In this document: one piece after another, positions 37,282 to 45,152 of the stretch | How positions within the stretch are numbered: position 1 is the stretch's first letter | Layout of the letters: each line of letters starts with the position of its first letter | Assembly: GCA_005524015.1 (NCBI GenBank) | Contig: SULG01000004.1 | Coordinates: 1 to 64,000 of the forward strand | DNA length: 64,000 bases | Direction of reading: 5' to 3' | Origin: Candidatus Jettenia ecosi | GTDB lineage: Bacteria > Planctomycetota > Brocadiia > Brocadiales > Brocadiaceae | Program-made: the position numbers and the translations under genes | The notes under the pieces: model-generated | What the model was told of the DNA's origin: nothing | Database searches by the model: none | Seen by the model: the letters and a program-made list of their open reading frames with translations, nothing else

Positions 37282-37919
37282 GACTTATCATCTTTCTTTT
37301 TTCCATACTTTTCATAAAAAACAATCTTTTCAAGATCAAATCTTGGTCTTTGAGATGGTTCTTCATCAGGATAGCCTACAGGAAGTATCGCAACGATTTC
37401 TATGTTCTTTGGAATTTCAAGTATCTCTTTGACTTTATTATCATTAAACCATCTTACCCAACAGGTTCCCAACCCTAATTCTACAGCCTGAAGTACCATA
37501 TGTTCAATAGCAATATCGGTATTTCCTGTAGCAGCAATCAATAAGTGCCATGTAATATCGGCGCTCGTTTCACCCCGTTTCAATGAAGGAACAAAAATTT
37601 CACGAGTCTTAGCCGGCAGGGCGCCCGCTGCAATCAGTTCATCAATCCGCTTCGGAAACTCACCGGATGCCTTGATATCCGCACAACAGGCAATAATCAC
37701 GGGCGCCTGCCCAACATGGCGTTGATTATATGAAGCTGCCTGGAGTTTTTTTCTTGTTTCGGTATCCTTCACCAGGATAAATCTCCACGGTTGTGTATTA
37801 GAACCCGATGGCGCAAGCCGTGCACTTTCTAAAATTTGCACTATGCATTCATCGGGTACCGGATCTGGTTTAAATTTTCTGATACTGCGGCGTTTATGAA
37901 TTGCTTCTCTGACATCCAT
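37278..37919 (-). CDS. nitroreductase family flavoprotein
   Basis: 213 residues of the FMN nitroreductase fold. The N-terminal REAIHKRRSIRKFKPDPVP and LAPSGSNTQPWRFILVKD segments bind FMN, and LGLGTCWVRWFNDNKVKEIL and ILPVGYPDEEP are the typical C-terminal blocks. It should reduce quinones, nitro compounds or similar substrates with NAD(P)H; the true substrate is unknown. AAGGA precedes the ATG. Its 3' end overlaps the Amt-kinase stop by four bases in convergent orientation; it is divergent from the macro-domain gene. Confidence 0.93.
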   Translation of the reverse strand: MDVREAIHKRRSIRKFKPDPVPDECIVQILESARLAPSGSNTQPWRFILVKDTETRKKLQAASYNQRHVGQAPVIIACCADIKASGEFPKRIDELIAAGALPAKTREIFVPSLKRGETSADITWHLLIAATGNTDIAIEHMVLQAVELGLGTCWVRWFNDNKVKEILEIPKNIEIVAILPVGYPDEEPSQRPRFDLEKIVFYEKYGKKKDDKS

Positions 37920-38261
37920 ATTGTTATCCTTCCTGCAATGAAGTTATTGATTACCTGTTTCTTCTTCCGTATAACCGATACCGAAGAAATGCAGCGCAAG
38001 TCCCGTCATTGTGCCACTACAAATCACAATCTGGCCAGGATTCTTCTCCTCCTATAAATACCATAAAATACCATAATGACCACAAGCAATGGGCGCTTAT
38101 CAAAAGATCGGCTGCTTGTGTCCATGAGTATAAAAAAATATAAAAACGGAGAAAAGTAAAAAATACCAGAAACTGGAAAAGAAAATATTCACAACAAAAA
38201 CAAAAAGATATAGAAACATTGTGACGCAGCGTGTTACAATATTTTGGAGGCATTAAATCCT
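37920..38261. other. divergent gap between nitroreductase and macro-domain genes
   Basis: About 340 bp of AT-rich DNA with a short direct repeat (AAATACCATA near 38055). I see no gene and no promoter with both -35 and -10 in good register. Confidence 0.4.
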
Positions 38262-38825
38262 ATGCTAAAAACTACTATTAACACATCAACGTTAGAACTT
38301 GTAGAGGGAGATATTACCCTGCAGGAAACAGATGCCATCGTTAATGCAGCAAATACAAGTCTTTTAGGCGGTGGCGGTGTAGATGGAACAATTCACAGGG
38401 CAGGGGGACCAAAAATATTAGAGGAATGTAAGAAGCTGGGAGGATGTCCAACAGGAGAAGCCCGCATTACTACAGGAGGAGATCTTAAGGCAAGGTATGT
38501 AATTCATACCGTCGGTCCTGTGTATCGCCATGGTAAAAAAGGCGAAGCAGAATTACTGGCTCATGCTTATAAAAATAGCCTCGCACTCGCCTCTCAATAT
38601 AAGCTCAAAAGCATATCATTTCCATCTATTAGTACTGGCGCCTACGGGTACCCAATTCATGAGGCAGCAACAGTAGCCTTAAAAACAGTAATAGACTATT
38701 TAAAAACCCATTCTCATAGTATCGAACTCGTACGCTTTGTTCTCTTTAATTTCAGGTCATATCAGCCTTACGAGAAAGCTTTACAGGAGCTTATAAAATA
38801 CCAGACCCTTAAGGAAAAGCAATAA
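38262..38825 (+). CDS. macro-domain protein (ADP-ribose hydrolase-like)
   Basis: 187 residues, single macro domain of the YmdB/MacroD type. LVEGDITLQETDAIVNAANTSLLGGGGVDGTIHRAGG contains the ADP-ribose binding Asp, Asn-Ala-Ala-Asn and the GGGVDGxIH catalytic loop; STGAYGYPIHEAA is the phosphate loop. The enzyme deacetylates O-acetyl-ADP-ribose or removes mono-ADP-ribose from proteins. The longest frame starts with TTG at 38244, inside the ribosome site; GGAGG at 38246-38250 points to the ATG at 38262. It is followed 12 bp later by a sensor kinase gene. Confidence 0.95.
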   Translation: MLKTTINTSTLELVEGDITLQETDAIVNAANTSLLGGGGVDGTIHRAGGPKILEECKKLGGCPTGEARITTGGDLKARYVIHTVGPVYRHGKKGEAELLAHAYKNSLALASQYKLKSISFPSISTGAYGYPIHEAATVALKTVIDYLKTHSHSIELVRFVLFNFRSYQPYEKALQELIKYQTLKEKQ

Positions 38826-38837
38826 TGGGTTTCATGT

Positions 38838-40403
38838 ATGTTTATTAAAAAAAGAGAGATCATTCTTACCATTAATAAAATCATCTTCTCTAGCCTTGAT
38901 ATACGGGAAGTTTACCAAACAATGGGTAAGGAACTTTTAAAGGTAATTGATTTCGACCGTATGAGTGTTACTCTTATTAGTGAAAATAACAATTTATATG
39001 AAACCTTTGTGCTCTCAAAGGATTACGGATATACAGACCTCAAAGAGGGTGTATTATATCCGATGGAAGGAAGTTTAATGAAAAGAGTAGTTCAATTTCG
39101 TGAACCGGTACTTGTTGATGATACATCAAAAGGCCGATTTCTTACCGATGCTGTACTATTTAAAGAGAACATTCGCTCAAGATTGGGATTTCCCCTTGAT
39201 TACAAAGGGCGCATAATCGGCAGCGTAAATTTTGGGAGTAAGCGAAAAGATTATTACACAAGAAAGCATATTGATTTTCTTTCGCAAATCGCGCCTCAGT
39301 TAGCTATGGCAATCGAAAATACAAGACTTTTCAACAAAATTAAAGAAGCGGAGAAGAAGTACAGGACAGTTATCGAAAACTCGCCGGATATTATCTTTGA
39401 GTGTATGAAAGATGGGAATTTTTCTCTTATGAGCCCTTCCGTGGAAGGAATAACAGGTTATCCGCTCCATGAATTTTATGATAATCGGGGTTACGGACTC
39501 GCCCTTTGTCATCCGGAAGACCAGGAAAGAGTACACCATGAAATACTCCAGGTATTACAGGGCGTCAATAGAAATTTAATGAATCTGGAGTTTCGGATCA
39601 TTCATAAGCAAGGTCAGATTGTCTGGCTCTCTCTTGAGATACTTCCCATTATTCAGGAAAATACGATCATTGGCATTGAAGGTTTTTGTCGTAATATTAC
39701 CGAAAGAAAACGATTAGAGGAGCTAAAAGATATTCTCATCCGGGATGTTACCCATGAACTCAAGACGCCTGTCGCTAAGATAGAAATGGCTCTTGATATG
39801 TTTCAACGTTCTGTTTTAGCTGGAAATAAAGGTATGCCGGAAAGGGGCTATCAAATCAATAAAATTCTTCGAAATAATATCAGGCGATTAAAGAACATAA
39901 TTAAAAACATACTTGATATATCTAAGTTAGAATCGGGAACGGAATCGTTAAAATTATCTGATATCTCATTGGTTGAATTAGTAAAAACATCTGTTAATGA
40001 ACTGAAAGATACGGCCGATCAAAAAGAAAATATCCTTCTGTATCAAATACCTTCTGACATTCCCATAATTAAAGCAGACCGGGATAAGATACTTCATTTG
40101 ATAACCCATCTGGTGGACAATGCTATAAAATTTACGGAACGTGGAAAAATCAACATATCGGCACGAAAGCTCCCTGATACCGTGGAGTTAACCATAGAAG
40201 ATACTGGCAGAGGTTTGGATGAAGGGGTACAAAAACGCGTATTTGAAAAATTTTATAAAGAAATACCCTCAGCCTATGGGTCAGGAATAGGTCTTGCCAT
40301 TTGTAAAAACATTGTACAGATGCATAAAGGAAATATCTGGGTAGAATCTGAAGGCAAGGGAAAAGGATCACGGTTCAAATTTATCTTACCAATCAAATCA
40401 TAA
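38838..40403 (+). CDS. GAF-PAS sensor histidine kinase
   Basis: 521 residues, cytoplasmic (no transmembrane helix seen). A GAF domain (about 1-165), PAS domain (about 175-290, MKDGNFSLMSPSVEGITGYPLHEF), HisKA with His306 (DVTHELKTPVAK) and HATPase_c (HLVDNAIKFTERGK, DTGRGLDE, GSGIGLAICKNIV). The H-box is the common HELKTP type. It begins 12 bp after the macro-domain gene, suggesting co-transcription. A stand-alone receiver is encoded 1.1 kb further on, in the same direction, and is a possible partner. Confidence 0.95.
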   Translation: MFIKKREIILTINKIIFSSLDIREVYQTMGKELLKVIDFDRMSVTLISENNNLYETFVLSKDYGYTDLKEGVLYPMEGSLMKRVVQFREPVLVDDTSKGRFLTDAVLFKENIRSRLGFPLDYKGRIIGSVNFGSKRKDYYTRKHIDFLSQIAPQLAMAIENTRLFNKIKEAEKKYRTVIENSPDIIFECMKDGNFSLMSPSVEGITGYPLHEFYDNRGYGLALCHPEDQERVHHEILQVLQGVNRNLMNLEFRIIHKQGQIVWLSLEILPIIQENTIIGIEGFCRNITERKRLEELKDILIRDVTHELKTPVAKIEMALDMFQRSVLAGNKGMPERGYQINKILRNNIRRLKNIIKNILDISKLESGTESLKLSDISLVELVKTSVNELKDTADQKENILLYQIPSDIPIIKADRDKILHLITHLVDNAIKFTERGKINISARKLPDTVELTIEDTGRGLDEGVQKRVFEKFYKEIPSAYGSGIGLAICKNIVQMHKGNIWVESEGKGKGSRFKFILPIKS

Positions 40404-40573
40404 CTCATAGAGAAATAAAGAGGTTATTCCAGGACCCTTCGTATGAAACCAAATATATTGTGCAATTCAAGTCCGAAGGGATGACATCTCTGTATCCTGT
40501 ACCACCCCTTCGGGGTTCACGATCCTTTTCTCTCTTTTTTGCTATAATCATAACATCCCCACGGGATTAGGTA

Positions 40574-40595
40574 GAGGCGCAAAATCTTGTGCCTC
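40574..40595. repeat. short GAGGCGCAA inverted repeat
   Basis: GAGGCGCA / TGTGCCTC stem with a six-base loop. Related to the hairpins at 28810 and 40642. Confidence 0.55.
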
Positions 40596-40641
40596 CGGTG
40601 AAGCTGAACGCATCTGCGTGCCAGAATCAACCTATACGAGA

Positions 40642-40663
40642 AGACGCAACATCTTGCATCTCT
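40642..40663. repeat. short AGACGCAA inverted repeat
   Basis: AGACGCAACATCTTGCATCTCT, an imperfect hairpin of the same family as 28810 and 40574. It directly abuts the larger inverted repeat that begins at 40665. Confidence 0.5.
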
Positions 40664-40664
40664 A

Positions 40665-40814
40665 GTAACAATTTAGTTTTTTGAAAAAGTAGGGGCGAAG
40701 CATTTGCCAGTTTGAGTATGAATGCATGTATGCCAAATTATAGCAAATGCTTCGCCCCTACATTGCGCGGCAAACATCGCTATTATTGGAATTTTTCAAA
40801 AACTAAATTGTTAC
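40665..40814. repeat. 150-bp nested inverted repeat
   Basis: Outer arms (about 23 bases, 40665-40688 and 40792-40814, core AACAATTTAGTTTTT) enclose perfect inner 19-base arms (40689-40707 and 40743-40761, core GTAGGGGCGAAGCATTTGC). It would fold into a long branched hairpin and resembles a small non-autonomous element. It fills much of the gap 40404-40883 after the kinase gene. No coding content was seen there. Confidence 0.75.
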
Positions 40815-40883
40815 CATCTCTACAATTTTCAATCGTTAATCACTATAGCATAATTTAGTAAATCTACGTTTTATTCTGAAGCT

Positions 40884-41243
40884 TTAAGCTGACCATATCT
40901 CAAGACGATTTCCCTCCGGATCAAACAAAAAAAAGGATCGTCCCCCCCAGGGATGGTCTGAAATCTTTCCTATACGTACCCCCTTAGCGAATAACCCCTG
41001 CCACGCTTCATCGGCTTTATCCACTTGAAAAGCAAGCGTCAAACCCTGACCGTTTGCACTTTTAATAGTAGCGCGTTTCTCGTTTGCCACGCTTAAACGA
41101 GCGCAGTCATTTACTTTGAACTCTATAAACCAGTCATTTCTAAACGTTATTGGAAAACCGAGAGTATCGCGATAAAAGGCAACTGTCTCTTGCCAGCAAC
41201 GGCAATACAATATTGTATTAACTACACGAATTGATTCTCTCAT
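40884..41243 (-). CDS. glyoxalase/VOC family protein
   Basis: 119 residues with a vicinal-oxygen-chelate fold: WQETVAFYRDTLGFPITFRND at the N-terminus and RSFFLFDPEGNRLEIWS at the C-terminus, where the Glu is a probable metal ligand. Members include glyoxalase I-like enzymes, dioxygenases and antibiotic-binding proteins; the substrate cannot be read from sequence. It is transcribed opposite to its neighbours and appears to be a single-gene unit. Confidence 0.88.
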   Translation of the reverse strand: MRESIRVVNTILYCRCWQETVAFYRDTLGFPITFRNDWFIEFKVNDCARLSVANEKRATIKSANGQGLTLAFQVDKADEAWQGLFAKGVRIGKISDHPWGGRSFFLFDPEGNRLEIWSA

Positions 41244-41537
41244 TTAGCATTTCCCACCATAGAATTATGCAATTAACGATAACTTTTACCAGAGACTATC
41301 CGTAGTTTTATATCATACCTAAAGATAAGAACATATCAAAACAAACATAGACAAACAAGCATTAAATTCCCTTGAAAGCTTTTAAATTACTGGTAAAATC
41401 AAAGAATATTAAAAGACATAAAAGTATACAGGAAATACGAAAAATTGTTTATAACTATTTTGCCAATACGCTGGAAAACCTATACCGGTAGAGAAGAAAC
41501 GAAATACAAATAATCTTTTCAAAGGAGTTGAAGAGAA

Positions 41538-41906
41538 ATGAAGGAATTACTAATTGTAGAAGATGACTCGGAAATGCAAGAATTTTATAAAGATATGCTT
41601 CAAGGGGAACAGTTTACCGTTACCCTCGCTTCAAATGCTGATGATGGACTCAAAAAAATAAAAGAAAATACGTATGATATGGTAATACTTGATATTTTAA
41701 TGGAAGGCGTTACAGGAGACAGACTATTTGCTTTACTCAGAAAGGACAGCCGATACAGAAATGTACCGGTTATTATGGCTTCTGTATTAGAGGAAAAGGC
41801 TTACCGGTGTTTCCAGGCATTAGGAAATATTTCATTTTTAGAAAAACCTTTTAACAAAGAAAGACTTTTGAGTGAAATAACAAAAAGGCTCGATAATTCC
41901 AAATAA
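41538..41906 (+). CDS. stand-alone receiver-domain response regulator
   Basis: 122 residues, one REC domain and no output domain. Asp9-Asp10 (VEDD), phospho-acceptor Asp52 (VILDILMEG), and the LEKPFNKE switch Lys are present. It probably relays or competes for phosphate, as CheY- or Spo0F-like proteins do. AAAGGAG precedes the ATG by about 11 bases. Candidate upstream kinases in the window are the GAF-PAS kinase and the Amt-kinase; neither carries its own receiver. Confidence 0.92.
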   Translation: MKELLIVEDDSEMQEFYKDMLQGEQFTVTLASNADDGLKKIKENTYDMVILDILMEGVTGDRLFALLRKDSRYRNVPVIMASVLEEKAYRCFQALGNISFLEKPFNKERLLSEITKRLDNSK

Positions 41907-42037
41907 CGTAACAAATACTCAACCAGGTAACCTTTCTTTCTATATTATTACCTCCAGATTATCTCTTATGCCTTTAAGATTTTATATTTTTCTTGAAATA
42001 CCGGGATATGCATGTTATTTAAGATATATAGTACATT

Positions 42038-42156
42038 ACGATAAAGGCAAACCCTGAGTAATCAGGGGACGCAAAGGAAAGGGTCTTGTAACCGTGGAGA
42101 GTGTTCGTGAAACAGTGTCAGCATAAGTAACTGACACTTACACTCATAACTGACAC
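42038..42156 (+). ncRNA. degenerate GEMM-I-like (c-di-GMP riboswitch) leader
   Basis: ACGATAAAGGCAAACC, a hairpin CCCTGA-GTAA-TCAGGG (42052-42067) and GGACGCAAAG match the first half of the GEMM-I riboswitch almost perfectly, including the GNRA loop. The second half is atypical: GGAAAGGGTCTTG replaces the usual GCC..GG, and the conserved P2 3' strand (GGGTTACC-like) is not found. Downstream, GTGTCAG (42115-42121) can pair with either of two CTGACAC copies (42131 and 42150), a possible switch ahead of the terminator at 42171. It may be a decayed or variant aptamer. Confidence 0.5.
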
Positions 42157-42170
42157 GATAGAAATAAGAT

Positions 42171-42226
42171 AGCCTTACTGCCGAAGATGTTCTTGTTGAA
42201 TATCTTGACAGTAAGGCTTTTTGTTT
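42171..42226 (+). terminator. intrinsic terminator after the GEMM-like leader
   Basis: AGCCTTACTG (42171-42180) pairs with CAGTAAGGCT (42209-42218), followed by TTTTGTTTT. The arms and part of the loop are related to the terminator at 1306. It could attenuate transcription into the small cysteine-rich genes or simply end the receiver gene transcript. Confidence 0.75.
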
Positions 42227-42566
42227 TAAAGAACTTCCCATATCAATAGTAAAAAGTGAATCTGATCTGAGAGAATTTTTCTCTTTAAAAAAACCGAAAC
42301 TAACCTTACGGACCATATTTGCGATCATCGATACAACATCATGAGAGGAGGTGATGGTTGAATCTTTAAAATTTTTTATTTTATGTATCAAGTTTGATGC
42401 ACGTACATTGGGATAGAGCCAATGAGTGACTAACTTTTATTTTATATAAATTAATGATGCGCGCAAACATCCGGAGGGATATTCCTGAAATTGATTTATG
42501 GATAGTTTTAGGAAAAAATATGTCCTTTATTTTCATACTTTTTCATTAAATTAAAAGGAGATGCCT

Positions 42567-42746
42567 ATGTTTAAAAAAATTGGTATTACCGCGACGTTTG
42601 TGGGCGCATTGATGCTCAGTATAGGTACGGTTAACACTTTTGCGAAGGAACCTAATTGTCCGGATGCTTGCAAATGCCCAGATACGATAAAATGTGATCC
42701 AGAATGTGTGAAGGGAAAGACAGATAAATGTATTTGTAAACATTAA
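42567..42746 (+). CDS. small exported cysteine-rich protein
   Basis: 59 residues. A signal peptide (MFKKIGITATFVGALMLSIG..TFA) leads to a mature part of about 33 residues with seven cysteines in KEPNCPDACKCPD, KCDPEC and DKCICKH. The spacing could coordinate a metal or form disulfides; no family is recognised. AGGAG is six bases before the ATG at 42567; an upstream in-frame ATG at 42561 is too close to the ribosome site. It follows a GEMM-like leader and terminator about 340 bp upstream and has its own terminator immediately after. Confidence 0.7.
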   Translation: MFKKIGITATFVGALMLSIGTVNTFAKEPNCPDACKCPDTIKCDPECVKGKTDKCICKH

Positions 42747-42770
42747 ACACAGCCCAAAGCTTTCTCTATT

Positions 42771-42810
42771 CAGAAGCGCCTTGTATTAATATAAGGCGCT
42801 TCTGATTTTA
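42771..42810 (+). terminator. hairpin terminator after the cysteine-rich gene
   Basis: Perfect 12-base arms CAGAAGCGCCTT / AAGGCGCTTCTG (42771-42782, 42793-42804), then ATTTTAT. The T-run is short, so termination strength is uncertain. Confidence 0.6.
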
Positions 42811-42849
42811 TAACTATGAGACCGGCGAATACAAATTTTGGAGAGGAAA

Positions 42850-43032
42850 ATGAGGAAAATAACAAAAAAGAGAATAGGGCACTGGTGGAAAAATCCTAAA
42901 AATGAACTGTTTGATGAAAGTCATACATTAAGAACTTACTGGGATGAGGAAAAATATTGTTTCAGATGTGGAAACTGCAATACAGAAGTCAAAGAAGGTA
43001 CTGTTTGTAAATGTGCTAAGGAAAATACATAA
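42850..43032 (+). CDS. small cysteine-rich cytoplasmic protein
   Basis: 60 residues; basic N-terminus (MRKITKKRIGHWWKNPKN) and a C-terminal knuckle CFRCGNCNTEV..TVCKCA with five cysteines, zinc-ribbon-like. There is no signal peptide. The longest frame opens with TTG at 42838, but GGAGAGG lies three bases before the ATG at 42850. Family unknown. It is 104 bp after the exported Cys-rich gene, with a hairpin between. Confidence 0.55.
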   Translation: MRKITKKRIGHWWKNPKNELFDESHTLRTYWDEEKYCFRCGNCNTEVKEGTVCKCAKENT

Positions 43033-43087
43033 TAGTATATTTTATAGTAACCTATTGGAGTATATCTTTACAAAGTTTATTCTGTAG

Positions 43088-43684
43088 TTATTTTTTATCT
43101 ATCTTTTTTTCAAGTTTTTCAACTGCTTCTCTGATGGCTTCACTTGCCAACACAACTTCATCCTTATAAGGCACGCTCTTGTTTGCTTCTATAGACCATA
43201 AGATTTTTCCTTGTTTTGTATCAATACAATCAGCTTTAAAAGATACTTTTCCACACTGGTAGATTGCCGCATTCGATAACTCAAGCTTATATACTTTACC
43301 AATAACCACAGCATCTACCCCTAATATTCTTCCCAGAGCAATATAATCTCTCTCTCTCATCAGTTCTTCTTTTATGTCTTCAGCTTTTAATATACTCCTA
43401 ATTTCCGAGCGCGTTAAGATATGATATCTTCCCCAATCTGACAATGCATCGGTCATCATACCTGCAAGCATTTCACCCGCATCAGGATTACCGATTGTTT
43501 TGATAAAGAGACCCTTCACTTCATCTTTCTGAATATGTTCATCATCAAAACACATCACGGCTAACGTATTTCTATGGTTATAAGGTATCTCCCTCTCTAC
43601 ATATGCTTCAGTCATAGAGACCATCCTGCAGCCAGAACATATCATATATATTACTAGGATAAAGAACAAAAATAGCCTATTCAT
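43088..43684 (-). CDS. CsgG/LpoB-like lipoprotein
   Basis: 198 residues. Signal peptide with lipobox (ICSGC, lipidated near Cys19). The mature part has the CsgG/TolB-N-like alternating pattern: TLAVMCFDDE, MLAGMMTDALSDWGRYHILTRSEIRSILK, GRILGVDAVVIGKVYKL and GKILWSIEANKSVPY. Relatives are outer-membrane lipoproteins involved in curli or peptidoglycan synthase activation. It is a single gene convergent with the Cys-rich protein genes and divergent from sbtA. Confidence 0.85.
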   Translation of the reverse strand: MNRLFLFFILVIYMICSGCRMVSMTEAYVEREIPYNHRNTLAVMCFDDEHIQKDEVKGLFIKTIGNPDAGEMLAGMMTDALSDWGRYHILTRSEIRSILKAEDIKEELMRERDYIALGRILGVDAVVIGKVYKLELSNAAIYQCGKVSFKADCIDTKQGKILWSIEANKSVPYKDEVVLASEAIREAVEKLEKKIDKK

Positions 43685-44152
43685 ACATTCTCCTTAAAAG
43701 GTTGCAAAATTTATCCTGATTCGTTCTCTACCGGTAACGTAAGCTTATGAAAAAAAATATTCTCACTGTAAAATTTATAATCCATGAATTCACGTAGGAG
43801 GGCATGGTATATCATAGTCAGATAGTATTTTCGGCTACTGTGTGAGCTTATCGTAGTGATAATAAAACGAAATTGGAAAATAAATTTCAAAAATGAAATG
43901 GTAGTATTTTATCATAATTTGCCTGTATAATCTAAAACAATTAATCACTATTTAGCTAAGTCTTTGTTGTATAAACATTAATATTATATTCTAAGATAAT
44001 AATTATTTTGGAATACTATTTGTGTATTACCCTATTCGTTTTAGATTAAAATTTAAATTTCATATTGAGTAGCTCATAACGGGCATAATATTTAACTTAA
44101 GCTTATTGTTATTTTATACATAAGGAGAAAATATGGATAATGGAGAAAAGAT
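43685..44152. other. 468 bp gap upstream of sbtA
   Basis: AT-rich. It holds a perfect TATAAT at 43926-43931 without an obvious -35, and a leader ORF (44133-44183) that overlaps the sbtA start. No other gene was seen. Confidence 0.4.
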
Positions 44153-44183
44153 ATGGATATTGGTCTTATTATTAATAATTTAG
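44133..44183 (+). CDS. possible 16-residue leader peptide overlapping the sbtA start
   Basis: ATG at 44133 is preceded by AAGGAG at good spacing and reads MDNGEKIWILVLLLII, then TAG. The sbtA ATG at 44153 lies within it in another frame, preceded by its own GGAGAAAAGAT. The two start regions look like a local duplication (GGAGAAAATATGGAT / GGAGAAAAGATATGGAT). Translation of the leader would terminate 28 bases inside sbtA and could affect its initiation. Confidence 0.35.
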   Translation: MDNGEKIWILVLLLII

Positions 44184-45148
44184 TGCATCCCCCGGTTCTT
44201 TTCTTCTTTCTCGGAATGATTGCATCGTTCTGTAAATCAGACCTCAAGATCCCCGACCCCCTACCCAAGCTTTTCTCACTCTACCTGTTACTTGCTATAG
44301 GATTTCATGGTGGAGTCGAGCTTCGTAAAACAGGCATCAATCAGGAAGTTATTTTTTCCTTGTCTGCTGGTATACTAATGGCTATTATTGTACCGATATA
44401 TACGTTCTTTATTTTAAAGATTAAATTAGACGCTTATAATGCTGCAGCAATTGCTGCAACATATGGTTCCATAAGTGCGGTAACGTTTATAACCGCTGTC
44501 ACTTTTCTTCAGACATTAGGTCTTGAGCCTGGAGGGTATATGGTAGCAGCGCTGGCGCTTATGGAATCTCCGGCAATCGTTATCGGTATTATCTTAGCAA
44601 GATTATTTGCCCCGAATAATAAAGAAGGGAATCACTTTTCCTGGGGTATGGTCATGAAGGAGGCATTCCTGAATGGTTCTGTATTACTTATATCCGGTAG
44701 TCTTTTGATTGGATTAGCTTCAGGTGAAGAAGGATGGGATACTCTAAAACCTTTTACAAAAGACATCTTCAAAGGAATGCTAAGCTTTTTTCTTCTTGAT
44801 ATGGGGCTTTTGGCGGCAAAAAGAATTGGTGATCTGAGAAGCGCAGGATTCTTTTTACCACCTTTTGCGATATTAGTTCCGGTTCTTAATGCGTGTGTTG
44901 GTATTTTTATAGCAAAGCTCATACATTTGCAGCCAGAAAATGCCCTCGTGTTTTCGGTACTTTGTGCCAGCGCTTCATATATTGCAGTCCCTGCAGCTAT
45001 GCGATTGTCGCTTCCTGAGGCAAATCCAAGTTTATTCGTTCCCATGGCTTTAGCTATTACCTTCCCGTTCAATATTATCGTAGGAATACCTTTGTATTAC
45101 TATTTAATTTTGAGAACTGATCAATGGATTCCCTTATTTTGGAAATAA
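44153..45148 (+). CDS. sbtA: SbtA family sodium-dependent bicarbonate transporter
   Basis: 331 residues with about ten transmembrane segments and the SbtA/DUF897 pattern: FFLGMIASFCKSDLKIPDPLPKLFSLYLLLAIGFHGGVEL at the N-terminus, ATYGSISAVTFITAVTFLQ, ALMESPAIVIGI, and CASASYIAVPAAMRLSLPEANPSLF. The protein imports bicarbonate with Na+, and in cyanobacteria is inhibited by the PII-like SbtB. Bicarbonate uptake suits an autotroph. The sbtB gene follows after four bases. Its start shows an unusual duplicated ribosome-site region. Confidence 0.94.
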   Translation: MDIGLIINNLVHPPVLFFFLGMIASFCKSDLKIPDPLPKLFSLYLLLAIGFHGGVELRKTGINQEVIFSLSAGILMAIIVPIYTFFILKIKLDAYNAAAIAATYGSISAVTFITAVTFLQTLGLEPGGYMVAALALMESPAIVIGIILARLFAPNNKEGNHFSWGMVMKEAFLNGSVLLISGSLLIGLASGEEGWDTLKPFTKDIFKGMLSFFLLDMGLLAAKRIGDLRSAGFFLPPFAILVPVLNACVGIFIAKLIHLQPENALVFSVLCASASYIAVPAAMRLSLPEANPSLFVPMALAITFPFNIIVGIPLYYYLILRTDQWIPLFWK

Positions 45149-45152
45149 AAAT

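Noticed and set aside
42062-42391. 109-codon minus-strand frame
   Set aside because: It lies over the GEMM-like leader and terminator on the opposite strand; no ribosome site and improbable sequence.
42351-42416. Perfect GGAGGTGATGG Shine-Dalgarno with a 20-codon frame starting at 42355
   Set aside because: The ATG overlaps the SD core and the peptide is not conserved-looking; probably chance or part of leader structure.
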